Shown here in pieces: positions 53,547 to 61,983 of a DNA stretch of 64,000 bases. A model generated the notes under the pieces. The model ran no database searches, was not told the DNA's origin, and was given only the letters and a program-made list of their open reading frames with translations. Position 1 is the stretch's first letter, and each line of letters opens with the position of its first letter. The translations under genes were made by a program, and so were the position numbers. Source of the DNA: Thiothrix nivea DSM 5205 (GTDB taxonomy: Bacteria; Pseudomonadota; Gammaproteobacteria; Thiotrichales; Thiotrichaceae); assembly GCF_000260135.1 (NCBI RefSeq), contig NZ_JH651384.1, positions 995,693 through 1,059,692 of the forward strand, given 5' to 3'.

Positions 53547-55121
53547 CTAGATGCTCAACCGCACCATTGCCAGCAACCCATGCCGTGCAAACACATTCAG
53601 CAAGTGTTTGACGTTATCGCTAATTTCCTTTTCCAGCCCCTTGCCGCTGGTTTGCGACTGTTTGCCACCGGGAATTTCCAGCCGACCAGCCAATGCCTCA
53701 GTGAGCAAATACTGGGTGAGTTCGGGCGCAGTGCGCGTACCATCCAGTTCCTGCAACAAACGGCTGGAGAAGGCATCCAGACTGAGTGCCTGATGCCGGA
53801 TGCTGGCGACGCTATTCCAACCCTCTCTTGCCTGCAAACGCGCCAGTTCCACAGCACGCGGATATTCCGGCAATTCCGGCTTGCCGGTGCAAGGGTGCAA
53901 GTGCCCGTAAACGGCGCGGTAGCTGTAGAGGCTGAACAGCTCGCTGACCAGTTCATGGCGTTCCCCGGCATAAGGGTTGCTGCCCGCCTGCCGCACCCGT
54001 TGTTCCGCCTGCGCGGCAAGTTCGGCAAAATCCGGTGAATATGGATGCACGGCCTGCAAATACAACAAGGCGGCTTTGCTAAGGGGGTGGGTAACGCTAA
54101 GCTCGCTGTTATCAGGTGTCAGGAAAGTGCTGGCTTGGGTGTTATCAAGATTTTCCGCGCCTTGCAAACGCAGGTTGGCGCTGAAGAAAAAGGTGGTGAA
54201 CACGTCAATGTCGATTTCCCGCTCCAATGGCAAGTCGGCGCGGCATAGCAGGCTTTTGCGGAATGCCCGCATCCGCACGAAGTCCATCCATTGTTCGTGC
54301 TGCAAGGGGTCATCAATATCAGCCAGCGCGGCCTGCGCAGGTGGGCTGAGGGTGGTGTCGAACAGGGTGTGCAGGTCGGTTTCGCAGACGTATTGCAAAC
54401 CGTGGCGATCAGCGTCAGCCAGAAATTCGCTGAACAGGAATGCGTTGTTTTCGCCTGCCAGGTATTCGTGCAGCAGGTAGCTGGGGTGCGCGCGCAGCAG
54501 GTAGGCGATTTCCTGCTGGACATAACGTTGGCTATCCGTTTCTGCGCCCTGCAATGCCTGTTGCAGGCGTTCGAGCGCGGCAATGGCTGCTTTGTATTTG
54601 GCCTCCGCACCATCCACCCTGCGGGTAGCGTGCAGCAATAGGTCGCGCAGGCTGCCTCGCATCCGCCAGCCGGGCAGCAGGTTATAGCTGATGTAGGCAA
54701 GGCCGGTCAGCGTCAGGCATTCACCCGCCAATTGCAGGATTTTTTCCCGCACCGCCTTGGGAACCCAGGAGTAAACGCCGTGCGCAATGATGTAGTCAAA
54801 CTGGCCGATCATGGCAGGCTCCAGATTAAGGATGTCGCCTACCTCCAGACGGATATTGGGCAATTCCAACTTGCGGATGATGCGCTGGCCGATGTCGACT
54901 TGGGCGGCAGACAATTCGATGCCCACGAATTCGCTGCCGGGCAAGCGCGCCGCCATCGGGATGATATTGCCACCGGTCGCCGACCCCAGTTCCAGCACCC
55001 GGCATTGCTGGGCAGAAACTGTCGGGATGCCGAATAGCCGCCCCAGCGCTTCCAGATTGCCGGGGTGGGTTTCCGGAAACGGGTTGGTTTCATAGGTGAG
55101 TTCGTCGTAGAAGTCGGCCAT
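53547..55121 (-). CDS. SAM-dependent methyltransferase with methyltransferase regulatory domain
   Basis: A 524-residue protein starting at 55121. Residues 20-200 are a class I methyltransferase (RVLELGSATGGNIIPMA, FVGIELSAAQVDIG, FDYIIAHGVYSWVP). The middle is the methyltransferase regulatory domain (HPSYLLHEYLAGENNAFLFSEF), and the C-terminal third resembles the winged-helix tail of bacterial protein-lysine methyltransferases. Its target is unknown. The final residues (AMVRLSI) lie in a 29-bp stretch identical to part of the TauE gene, so the native C-terminus has probably been altered. Confidence 0.83.
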   Translation of the reverse strand: MADFYDELTYETNPFPETHPGNLEALGRLFGIPTVSAQQCRVLELGSATGGNIIPMAARLPGSEFVGIELSAAQVDIGQRIIRKLELPNIRLEVGDILNLEPAMIGQFDYIIAHGVYSWVPKAVREKILQLAGECLTLTGLAYISYNLLPGWRMRGSLRDLLLHATRRVDGAEAKYKAAIAALERLQQALQGAETDSQRYVQQEIAYLLRAHPSYLLHEYLAGENNAFLFSEFLADADRHGLQYVCETDLHTLFDTTLSPPAQAALADIDDPLQHEQWMDFVRMRAFRKSLLCRADLPLEREIDIDVFTTFFFSANLRLQGAENLDNTQASTFLTPDNSELSVTHPLSKAALLYLQAVHPYSPDFAELAAQAEQRVRQAGSNPYAGERHELVSELFSLYSYRAVYGHLHPCTGKPELPEYPRAVELARLQAREGWNSVASIRHQALSLDAFSSRLLQELDGTRTAPELTQYLLTEALAGRLEIPGGKQSQTSGKGLEKEISDNVKHLLNVFARHGLLAMVRLSI

Positions 55122-55183
55122 GGTGGCTGGTTTCCTGCAATAGTGTTTGTGTAAGGGGTGGGTGGCAAACAGGGAAAAATTGA

Positions 55184-56737
55184 CTATGCCTGCTCCCACT
55201 CAAAGCCAATGATGTTACGGGTGATTTTGCTGAACTCGATACCTATCAGAAAAATACGGTTTTGCCCGTCTCGGTATTTGGCGGCGTAATCCTTGTCCTT
55301 GATCTGCTGCATTGCGCTGCCATCCGGCTGGTCGCCATCCAGCACCTTGAACTCGAAGATGTAGACCTGCCGTTGCCCATCGGGGAGCCTGAAACGCAAG
55401 GCCAAGTCAATCCGCCCCTTGTTGTGGCTGTCCTCCACCACCGTATCAAGCCCCAGGGCGCAAATGAAAGAGTACATCACCGCCGCGTAATAACCTTCAT
55501 AGTGGGCAATGTTGTTTTGGGTGTAATTCTGGTGCGCGATGTTGTCAAACAGCAAGGTAAAACGCTGTTGCAAGCTGGCAAAATCGTTTTTCAGCAATGC
55601 CCGCAAGAAAGGCAAACGCTCTGGCAGTTGCTCCGTCAGGTAACGACCCATCACCATCTGGTTGAAACTGGAACGCACTTCGCGGTTGGGGTAACTGAGC
55701 AGGAAAATCGGTTCCTCAAACAGCGTGTCAGTACGTTTGATGGTCAGGTAGCCGGTCTGGAACAACAGCGTTTCCAACTGGATGTGTTGCATGTCGAAAT
55801 CGCCCAACTGGGCTTCGCTGGCCTCGATTGCCTCAAAATCCGGCAGGTGGTAATAGCGGGTTTTGAGCAAATCCACCAAAAAGCCTGGTGTACCGGTTTC
55901 AAACCAGTAATTGCGGAATTGTTTGCCATTGCTAATGAACAGCAGGATGTCAAAGGGGTTATAAACACTTTCACCCAGCCAGTTGTAACCGTTGTACCAG
56001 CTTTGCACATCCTCCATGTTCACACCCTGCAAATGCCCGCCAAAATAATGTTCCAACTCACATTGGCTGTAACCGCACAGGGCGGAGTAAGCGGGACTCA
56101 AGGTAATATCCTGGAGGTTATTCAACCCGCTGAAAATCGACACTTTGGAGAATTTGCTCACCCCCGTCAGAAGGACAAAGCGGATATGGGCATCCTGCCC
56201 CTTGATCACGGAATACAGGTTTTTCAGCCCGTCGCGCATCTCATCCATCACCGCTTGGTCGGTAATGCTATCAAGCATGGGCTTGTCGTATTCGTCGATC
56301 AGAATGACGACATCCTGGCCGTACTTGGCCTTAGCTGCGTGGATCAGGTCTGTAAAACAACTTGCCGGATCATCCTGATCAGCGCAAGTGAGGCCCAGCC
56401 GCTGCTGGTTCAAACGTAGAATGAAGCGGATGCGCTTATCCAGTTCTTCCCGGCTTTTCAGGAAACCAGCGGCAAAATTGATGACGATGACGGGGTATTG
56501 CACCGACCAATCCCAGTGCGGGTGAATGTGCAGCCCCCGGAACAACGGCTCATTGCCCGCAAACAGTTGCTGCAATGTATCAACCAACAACGACTTGCCG
56601 AAACGGCGCGGGCGCGAGAGGAAGTAATACTTGCCAGATTCCACCAATTGCTGGACGTAGGCAGTTTTGTCCACGTAAACGTAGCCGTCGTCGATGATGC
56701 TGGATAAGGTGCTGATGCCGATGGGGAGTTTTTTCAT
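55184..56737 (-). CDS. AAA-ATPase-like / PD-(D/E)XK nuclease-like protein
   Basis: A 517-residue protein combining an AAA-ATPase_like domain with a DUF1703 (PD-(D/E)XK) domain. It begins KKLPIGISTLSSIIDDGYVYVDKT, carries the P-loop-like SRPRRFGKSLLVDTL and Walker-B-like VVILIDEYDKPM, and ends with the nuclease-like core GRIDLALRF, YIFEFKVLDG and QIKDKDYAAKY. Such genes occur in many variable copies in bacterial genomes with no settled function. It overlaps the DUF29 gene by 4 bp. Confidence 0.88.
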   Translation of the reverse strand: MKKLPIGISTLSSIIDDGYVYVDKTAYVQQLVESGKYYFLSRPRRFGKSLLVDTLQQLFAGNEPLFRGLHIHPHWDWSVQYPVIVINFAAGFLKSREELDKRIRFILRLNQQRLGLTCADQDDPASCFTDLIHAAKAKYGQDVVILIDEYDKPMLDSITDQAVMDEMRDGLKNLYSVIKGQDAHIRFVLLTGVSKFSKVSIFSGLNNLQDITLSPAYSALCGYSQCELEHYFGGHLQGVNMEDVQSWYNGYNWLGESVYNPFDILLFISNGKQFRNYWFETGTPGFLVDLLKTRYYHLPDFEAIEASEAQLGDFDMQHIQLETLLFQTGYLTIKRTDTLFEEPIFLLSYPNREVRSSFNQMVMGRYLTEQLPERLPFLRALLKNDFASLQQRFTLLFDNIAHQNYTQNNIAHYEGYYAAVMYSFICALGLDTVVEDSHNKGRIDLALRFRLPDGQRQVYIFEFKVLDGDQPDGSAMQQIKDKDYAAKYRDGQNRIFLIGIEFSKITRNIIGFEWEQA

Positions 56738-57177
56738 GGAGCAATTTCAGGCCAAAAGTCGTTATCCATAAATTGCTCAAACGTCCACACGCAGATTTCG
56801 GGGAACACCTCCGGCGCAAGCCCGGTTTCACGCACAGCACCTGACACTGCGTATTCGTAGGCAGACTCGATGACTTCCGGCAACTTGCTTTTCAAACCGG
56901 GGTTTTCTTTGAGATGCCGTTCGATACGTTTACGTTGTTCAATGATAGTGAACTTCCAGCTACGTGACTGATGGCTTGGCTCGTATTGCCATTTCAGCAA
57001 GTGCATGAGCAAGGTTTCCAGAAACGATTCCAACGCCCGTTTTTCGGATTTGCTCATGTCTTCGACTTCCTCGATGATGTGTTCCCAGTCCACTTGATCA
57101 AACTTGCGTTCACGCAGTAGCGCGGCTTGTTGTTGCGCCCACGTGTAAAGATCCTGATCGTAAGCGACGTTCGCCAT
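56734..57177 (-). CDS. DUF29 family protein
   Basis: A 147-residue helical protein with the DUF29 pattern: YDQDLYTWAQQQAALLRERKFDQVDWEHIIEEVEDMSKSEKRALESFLETLLMHLLKW, split over the N-terminal half, and LKENPGLKSKLPEVIESAY later. DUF29 has no known biochemical function and occurs in multiple copies in sulfur bacteria and cyanobacteria. It is the first gene of a pair with the AAA-ATPase-like gene. Confidence 0.87.
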   Translation of the reverse strand: MANVAYDQDLYTWAQQQAALLRERKFDQVDWEHIIEEVEDMSKSEKRALESFLETLLMHLLKWQYEPSHQSRSWKFTIIEQRKRIERHLKENPGLKSKLPEVIESAYEYAVSGAVRETGLAPEVFPEICVWTFEQFMDNDFWPEIAP

Positions 57178-57340
57178 ATCGAGACCTCCTGAATAGTTAC
57201 TGTTGGATCGAGATTAACATACTGAAAAAAGAAACCCCACCGGCAAGCGTTCGACGCTGCCTACCAGCATACCGGGGGGCATTGGCTTTTCGCCGCGTGG
57301 CAAAACATCACGGACAGGATAACGGTCTGGTCAACTGCCG

Positions 57341-58444
57341 CTACTGCTGGCGTTTGAGCTGGGAACGCGCAAGACGGAAACCAAGGAGGTTGATCCGGGG
57401 GACCGGCGTGTCGTGGCTGCGGTCGGCGGAACGCACGTACTGTGCATCGTTGTACCACGAGCCACCGCGCAACACGCGGGCAGCGCCAGCACCTGGTCCA
57501 TGCGGGGCACTTACAGGTGAAGACTTGTAATAATCACCTGCATACCAGTCCTGACACCACTCCCACACATTACCTGCCGTATCGTATAAGCCATATCCGT
57601 TCGCAGTGTAGGAACCAACGGGTTTAGTCCTGACAGTTTCACACTGATTTGAATAAGACCCATAATTGGCATTGCCGCAACTGATAGTGTTACCCCACGG
57701 ATAAGCAGTATCCGAACCGCCCCGCGCCGCATATTCCCATTCCGCTTCGGTTGGCAGACGGTAATGCCTGCCTGTTTGCTGGTTCAACCACGGGATGTAT
57801 TTCTGGGTAATGTCCTCCCAACTGACGTTAATCACCGGACGATTGCCGCGCCCCCAGCCACTATCACCCGCATGAGGGCAGGCTTTAGCCTGTTCGCAAG
57901 CATCCCACTGGTCAAAGGTCACTTCGTATTTACCCATGTAGAAAGCGTTGATACTGACTTCATGGGCAGGTTTTTCATCATCCTCACAGCCGCCTTCTAC
58001 ATCGTCGCGCCCCTCCACGCAGCCCATCATGAACTTGCCTGCGGGGATGAGCTGCATTTCTGGCTCAATCTCAGCAAGACGTTGCGCTTCTGCCTCTTTT
58101 GCAGCAGCTTTACGGGCAGCTTCCTCCCGTGCTTCCTTTTCGGCTGCGGCGGCGGCAGCTTTGCGTTCCTTTTCCTTTTTGGCGGCAGCAGCAGCGGCTT
58201 TACGCTCCTTTTCCTTTTTGGCGGCAGCTTCCTTGGCAGCTTTTTGTTTTGCCGCCTCCTCCTGTTTGCGCTTGGCTTCGGCGGCGGCCTGTTCCTGCTT
58301 TTCCTGTTGTATTTGCGCTTGCAGCTTGTCTTCCAGGGTTTCGGCATGGGCCGCAACGCTCAGCAACAGCCCGCCACTGAATAGCCAGCCCACCAACCCG
58401 GCAGAAAAACCGGGGTAATTAATGGCAGTTCGGTAAGTTTGCAT
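57341..58444 (-). CDS. Formylglycine-generating-enzyme-like (SUMF1/C-type-lectin fold) protein with coiled coil
   Basis: A 367-residue protein starting at 58444 (GAGGAAACGT upstream). It has a signal peptide ending near VAAHAE, a long Ala/Lys/Glu-rich coiled coil (residues 40-145), then a SUMF1 domain: MVELIPAG-type QLIPAGKFMMGC, HEVSINAFYMGKYEVTFDQW, YRLPTEAEWEYAARGG, YDTAGNVWEWCQDWY, RVLRGGSWYNDAQYVRSADR and LLGFRLARS. The last 40 residues match the layout of diversity-generating-retroelement targets. The active-site cysteines of true formylglycine enzymes are not evident, so a binding role is likelier. It overlaps the TIR gene by 26 bp. Confidence 0.8.
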   Translation of the reverse strand: MQTYRTAINYPGFSAGLVGWLFSGGLLLSVAAHAETLEDKLQAQIQQEKQEQAAAEAKRKQEEAAKQKAAKEAAAKKEKERKAAAAAAKKEKERKAAAAAAEKEAREEAARKAAAKEAEAQRLAEIEPEMQLIPAGKFMMGCVEGRDDVEGGCEDDEKPAHEVSINAFYMGKYEVTFDQWDACEQAKACPHAGDSGWGRGNRPVINVSWEDITQKYIPWLNQQTGRHYRLPTEAEWEYAARGGSDTAYPWGNTISCGNANYGSYSNQCETVRTKPVGSYTANGYGLYDTAGNVWEWCQDWYAGDYYKSSPVSAPHGPGAGAARVLRGGSWYNDAQYVRSADRSHDTPVPRINLLGFRLARSQLKRQQ

Positions 58445-59291
58445 ACGTTTCCTCTGCTTTGGCATCACCGGCATCAACGGCTTGTTTGTATAACTGACAA
58501 GCCCGCTGCTGGTCTTTATCGACCCCATGCCCCACGTAGTAGCTTGCCCCCAATACCTGCATCGCGCTTGTGTCGCCAGATTCCGCTAGCGTGGTCAAAC
58601 GGGTAATGGCATCAGGCCATGCTTCCAGCGTGGCTTTGGCTTGCGCCAGTTCGTTGGCTTGGGCTTCCTTTGCCTTGCGCTCAGCTTCGGCTGGGTCAAT
58701 GGCAACGGGTGGGGAAGTAAAAGAATCGCCAGCAAGACTAGCTCCTACAGAAGATTTCCCCTGCATCTGCCAATAAACGCCACTACCCAAAACCACGGCT
58801 GAGATGAGAAGCGCCGGAAGCCACGGGAATTTTTTGGGTGGCAATGGAGGTGGCGGGTCTTTTATTGGTGGAAGTTCACCACTACCCGTGGAAAGTCCAG
58901 GCGCTGGGCAATATCGGCTGACAGCCTGTAACAGCTTCTGGAAAGCCGGATGTTCAGGTTTACCATTCCAGCCGCGCATGTCTTCGGTGTGTAACAGATC
59001 AAGCGGCATGGGAATGTCGGCGGCTTCGCAGCTCACCGGAATCAGCACCCCACGATTATCCGCCCGGGTGGCTTCCGACCGCACCCATTTGCGCGTGACT
59101 GAAACTTTCGACCAAACGACAACCACGCAGCGGGCTTTTTCCAGTTCTGTTGGAATAATGTGGGCAAAATCCTCACCCGCCAATAACTGGGTATCCCACC
59201 ACACATCATAGCCAAGCTCCCCAAAGGCTTTGGCAAGCCTGGCAACCCACGCCTGATCACTGCGGCTGTAACTAATGAAAATATCGGTCAT
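58419..59291 (-). CDS. TIR-domain protein with transmembrane helix and Sel1-like repeat
   Basis: A 290-residue protein starting at 59291. Residues 1-130 are a TIR domain (TDIFISYSRSDQAWVARLAKA, YDVWWDTQLLAGEDF) with the putative NADase glutamate E73 in RKWVRSEATRA. A proline-rich linker, one membrane helix (residues 155-176), a Lys/Glu/Ala coiled coil and a Sel1-like repeat (GDTSAMQVLGASYYVGHGV) follow. Bacterial TIR domains cleave NAD or signal with cyclic ADP-ribose, often in defence. The overlap with the formylglycine-enzyme-like gene suggests a sensor/effector pair across the membrane. Confidence 0.82.
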   Translation of the reverse strand: MTDIFISYSRSDQAWVARLAKAFGELGYDVWWDTQLLAGEDFAHIIPTELEKARCVVVVWSKVSVTRKWVRSEATRADNRGVLIPVSCEAADIPMPLDLLHTEDMRGWNGKPEHPAFQKLLQAVSRYCPAPGLSTGSGELPPIKDPPPPLPPKKFPWLPALLISAVVLGSGVYWQMQGKSSVGASLAGDSFTSPPVAIDPAEAERKAKEAQANELAQAKATLEAWPDAITRLTTLAESGDTSAMQVLGASYYVGHGVDKDQQRACQLYKQAVDAGDAKAEETYANLPNCH

Positions 59292-59464
59292 ACAATTTGC
59301 TGATAAAAACCCCTGACGGACGGATAATAACCGATATTCAGCAGGATTTCTGCGGAAATGGTTCATCAGGAATGACAACCCGCAAAACTGGGGAAAAGAG
59401 CACAGGACATCCTCAAACCCTATCAACTATACTAACCATTATAGTTATAGCAATGGAGCACCCC

Positions 59465-59746
59465 ATGTTACGTGAAGCCCCCGCCATGACGGTGCGCCAA
59501 AACCTTGGCGAACTGTTAAACGAAGTCCAGTACAAACGCGACCAGATCGTGATCACCAAAGCAGGCAAACCCGTTGCCGCCCTGATTGGCATCCCGCTGT
59601 TTGAACGCCTGCAACAAATGGAGCAGGAATTTGCCCGCATGACCAAACACATGCAGCAAGCCTTTGCGGATATGCAGGAAAGCGACCTCAATGACCTGCT
59701 GGATGAGGCAATCCAGCACACACGCGGCAGCCGCACGGCAGCATGA
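59465..59746 (+). CDS. Phd/YefM-type antitoxin
   Basis: A 93-residue antitoxin starting at the ATG at 59465 (GGAGCACCCC upstream). The Phd/YefM fold reads APAMTVRQNLGELLNEVQY then DQIVITKAGKPVAALIGIPLFERLQQM. The tail should bind the toxin. It overlaps the PIN gene start by 4 bp (ATGA). The partner is truncated, so it may persist as an orphan antitoxin. Confidence 0.85.
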   Translation: MLREAPAMTVRQNLGELLNEVQYKRDQIVITKAGKPVAALIGIPLFERLQQMEQEFARMTKHMQQAFADMQESDLNDLLDEAIQHTRGSRTAA

Positions 59747-59943
59747 GGGTAGTCATTGACACCAACATCCTGCTGTCAGGCTTGATGCTGCCCAACAGCA
59801 TACCCGGCAGGATTGTGCAGGCGTGGCGTGACAACCATTTTGAACTGGTGTTGAGCCAGTTCCAACTGGACGAAATCGGGCGGGTACTGGCCTACCCCCG
59901 CATTCACAAGCGCCTGCAATGGGATTTTGCCCAACGGCTGTAA
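59743..59943 (+). pseudogene. Truncated PIN-domain toxin
   Basis: A 66-residue frame with a good PIN N-terminus (MRVVIDTNILLSGLMLPNSI, then FELVLSQFQLDEIGRVLAYPRIHKRL), ending in TAA. Full-length toxins of this family run to about 135 residues and carry two more metal-binding aspartates, both lost here. It is probably inactive. Confidence 0.8.
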
Positions 59944-60049
59944 TCAGGCAATCAGGGCTGAATGGGGCTGACAGGGTAAAGCGTAGCACCTCGCACACCG
60001 GTTTTGTATACTGGCGCAAGCGCAATATCAGCAGAAGGTAGGCAGGACG

Positions 60050-60295
60050 ATGGCGGCAACGGCAAAGAAGCTGGACTACATCACGGTTGAAGATTATCTG
60101 ACAGGCGAAAAGACCAGTGAAGTCAGACACGAATATGTGGAATGCCGCAACGCTGGCTGGCGGTCGTCCTATTATTTCCTCGGCGATGAACTCACCCTGG
60201 AATCAGTCAATGTCACCCTGCCTGTCGAAGCCATTTACGAGCGGGTACAGAATAAAGACATGGCGGCATGGCTGGAAGAGCAAAAACAATTGTAA
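60050..60295 (+). pseudogene. Uma2-family endonuclease gene with internal deletion
   Basis: An 81-residue frame. The first 31 residues (DYITVEDYLTGEKTSEVRHE and onward) are the start of a Uma2/DUF820 protein, and the rest (RNAGWRSSYYFLGDELTLES, ending WLEEQKQL) is its C-terminus. Full-length members are about 190 residues and carry their catalytic core in the part missing here. The frame stays open across the deletion. The nearby PIN toxin is also truncated. Confidence 0.75.
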
Positions 60296-60306
60296 AAGCC
60301 CAACCC

Positions 60307-61500
60307 ATGCCCAGCAAACTCCCCCGCTTTGGCGAATTCGTCGCCCTGATCGCGATGCTCAGTTCCCTCACGGCACTGTCCATCGACGCGATGCTGCCTG
60401 CGCTTGCCATCATCGGGCAAGACCTGGGCGTGCAGCACCCCAACGATGCGCAACTGATCATTTCCACCCTGTTTCTGGGGCTGGCGAGTGGGCAGGTATT
60501 CTTTGGTCCGCTGTCGGATGCGACCGGGCGCAAGCCACTGATGTACGTGGGGCTGGGCATATTCATGCTCGGCAGCCTGCTGGCAATGCTCTCTCAGGAT
60601 TTTTCCCACATGCTGGCAGGGCGCTTTTTGCAGGGGCTGGGGGCTTCCGCGCCACGGGTGTTGACCATTGCGCTGGTGCGTGACTGCCATGGCGGGGCAG
60701 CAATGGCGCGGATCATGTCGTTCACCATGAGCATTTTCATCCTGGTGCCGATGATCGCGCCATCGCTGGGGCAAATCATCCTGTTATTGGCAGGCTGGCG
60801 CAGCATTTTTAGCGTATTCCTGACGCTGGCCGTGATTGCCGCGTTGTGGTTCTGGCTGCGGATGCCGGAAACTTTGCCCACAGACAAACGCCGCCCCCTT
60901 ACCCTGAAAAAATTCACGCAGGCGTTGCGGGAAATCCTCACCAACCGGGCCAGCATGATGTATACGCTGGCTGCCGGAGCCGTGTTCGGGGCATTTTTGG
61001 GTTACCTGAGTTCGGCGCAGCAAATCCTGCAACTCCAGTACGGGTTGGGCGAACGCTTCCCACTGTATTTTGCCCTGCTGGCGCTGGCGGTGGGTGTATC
61101 ATCCATCCTCAACGCGCGACTGGTCATGCATTATGGAATGCAATGGCTGGCGCTACGAGCTATCCTGGCGTTTACCCTGTTATCCGGCCTGTTCCTGTTG
61201 GTCACTGTCAGTGCCCAAGGACATCCACCGCTGCTTAGCCTGCTGGCCTATCTCATGCTGGCTTTCCTCTCGCTGGGAATGCTGTTCGGCAACCTGAATG
61301 CACTGGCGATGGAGCCGCTCGGGCATATTGCCGGTATCAGCGCATCGGTCATCGGCTCGCTATCGACGCTGACGGCCATCCCACTGGGAACCCTGATCGG
61401 CCAACGCTATGATGGGACCGTGCTGCCGCTGGTCAGTGGTTTCTTTATATTGGGGTTGCTGGCCAGTGGCCTGATACTGGCAGGGAGGAAAACCGCATGA
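60307..61500 (+). CDS. Bcr/CflA-family multidrug efflux MFS transporter
   Basis: A protein of about 397 residues with 12 membrane helices. MFS motif A appears as GQVFFGPLSDATGRKPLMYVG, and the Bcr/CflA first helix carries SIDAMLPAL. The start is uncertain: the ATG at 60307 precedes the family's usual N-terminus, while one at 60268 overlaps the Uma2 remnant. Bcr/CflA pumps export bicyclomycin, chloramphenicol or similar drugs with protons. The stop overlaps sixA by 4 bp. Confidence 0.9.
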   Translation: MPSKLPRFGEFVALIAMLSSLTALSIDAMLPALAIIGQDLGVQHPNDAQLIISTLFLGLASGQVFFGPLSDATGRKPLMYVGLGIFMLGSLLAMLSQDFSHMLAGRFLQGLGASAPRVLTIALVRDCHGGAAMARIMSFTMSIFILVPMIAPSLGQIILLLAGWRSIFSVFLTLAVIAALWFWLRMPETLPTDKRRPLTLKKFTQALREILTNRASMMYTLAAGAVFGAFLGYLSSAQQILQLQYGLGERFPLYFALLALAVGVSSILNARLVMHYGMQWLALRAILAFTLLSGLFLLVTVSAQGHPPLLSLLAYLMLAFLSLGMLFGNLNALAMEPLGHIAGISASVIGSLSTLTAIPLGTLIGQRYDGTVLPLVSGFFILGLLASGLILAGRKTA

Positions 61501-61979
61501 CCATACTGACCTTCTTGCGCCACGCCACCGCGCAGGATCGCCAGCTACCCATCCCCGACGCATCCCGCCAACTGATCGGCAAAGGCAAACACCAGGCGCA
61601 GCGCGTGGCTGGGTTCTGTAGCAAACACGGGCTGGTTCCCGGCTACCTGCTGTGCAGCCCACTGGTGCGGGCGCTGGAAACGGCTCAACTGCTGCAACAC
61701 AATCTGCAAGGCTGCCCACAACCACAAACAGTCGGCTGGCTGACAGGTGCAGAGCCAGAATCCATGGTTACCGAACTGGAAAAACTCGCTATCAGCGGCC
61801 AGGATGACATCTGGCTGGTAGGTCATGAACCGGATTTTTCCGAAGTCATTTCCCTACTGCTAGGCAGCCGAAAACCTATAGTGAAAGCAAAAAAAGCGTC
61901 CCTGATCCGTCTGGAGGTAGACTTTCAGGAAGGTAAAGGGCAGCTCCTGTGGAGCATCCCCAACACCCTAATGAAATGA
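61497..61979 (+). CDS. sixA: SixA-like phosphohistidine phosphatase
   Basis: A 160-residue histidine phosphatase with the RHG-type motif TFLRHATAQDR at the N-terminus, CSPLVRALETAQLL and the second catalytic histidine in WLVGHEPDFSEVI. SixA dephosphorylates phosphohistidine in phosphorelay or phosphotransferase proteins. It is coupled to the efflux gene by a 4-bp overlap and converges on ychF with 4 bp between stops. Confidence 0.9.
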   Translation: MTILTFLRHATAQDRQLPIPDASRQLIGKGKHQAQRVAGFCSKHGLVPGYLLCSPLVRALETAQLLQHNLQGCPQPQTVGWLTGAEPESMVTELEKLAISGQDDIWLVGHEPDFSEVISLLLGSRKPIVKAKKASLIRLEVDFQEGKGQLLWSIPNTLMK

Positions 61980-61983
61980 AACG

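Noticed and set aside
57178-57340. Possible reverse transcriptase or template repeat next to the formylglycine-enzyme-like gene
   Set aside because: The 163 bp contain no coding frame and no second copy of the variable-region sequence, so no local retroelement can be claimed.
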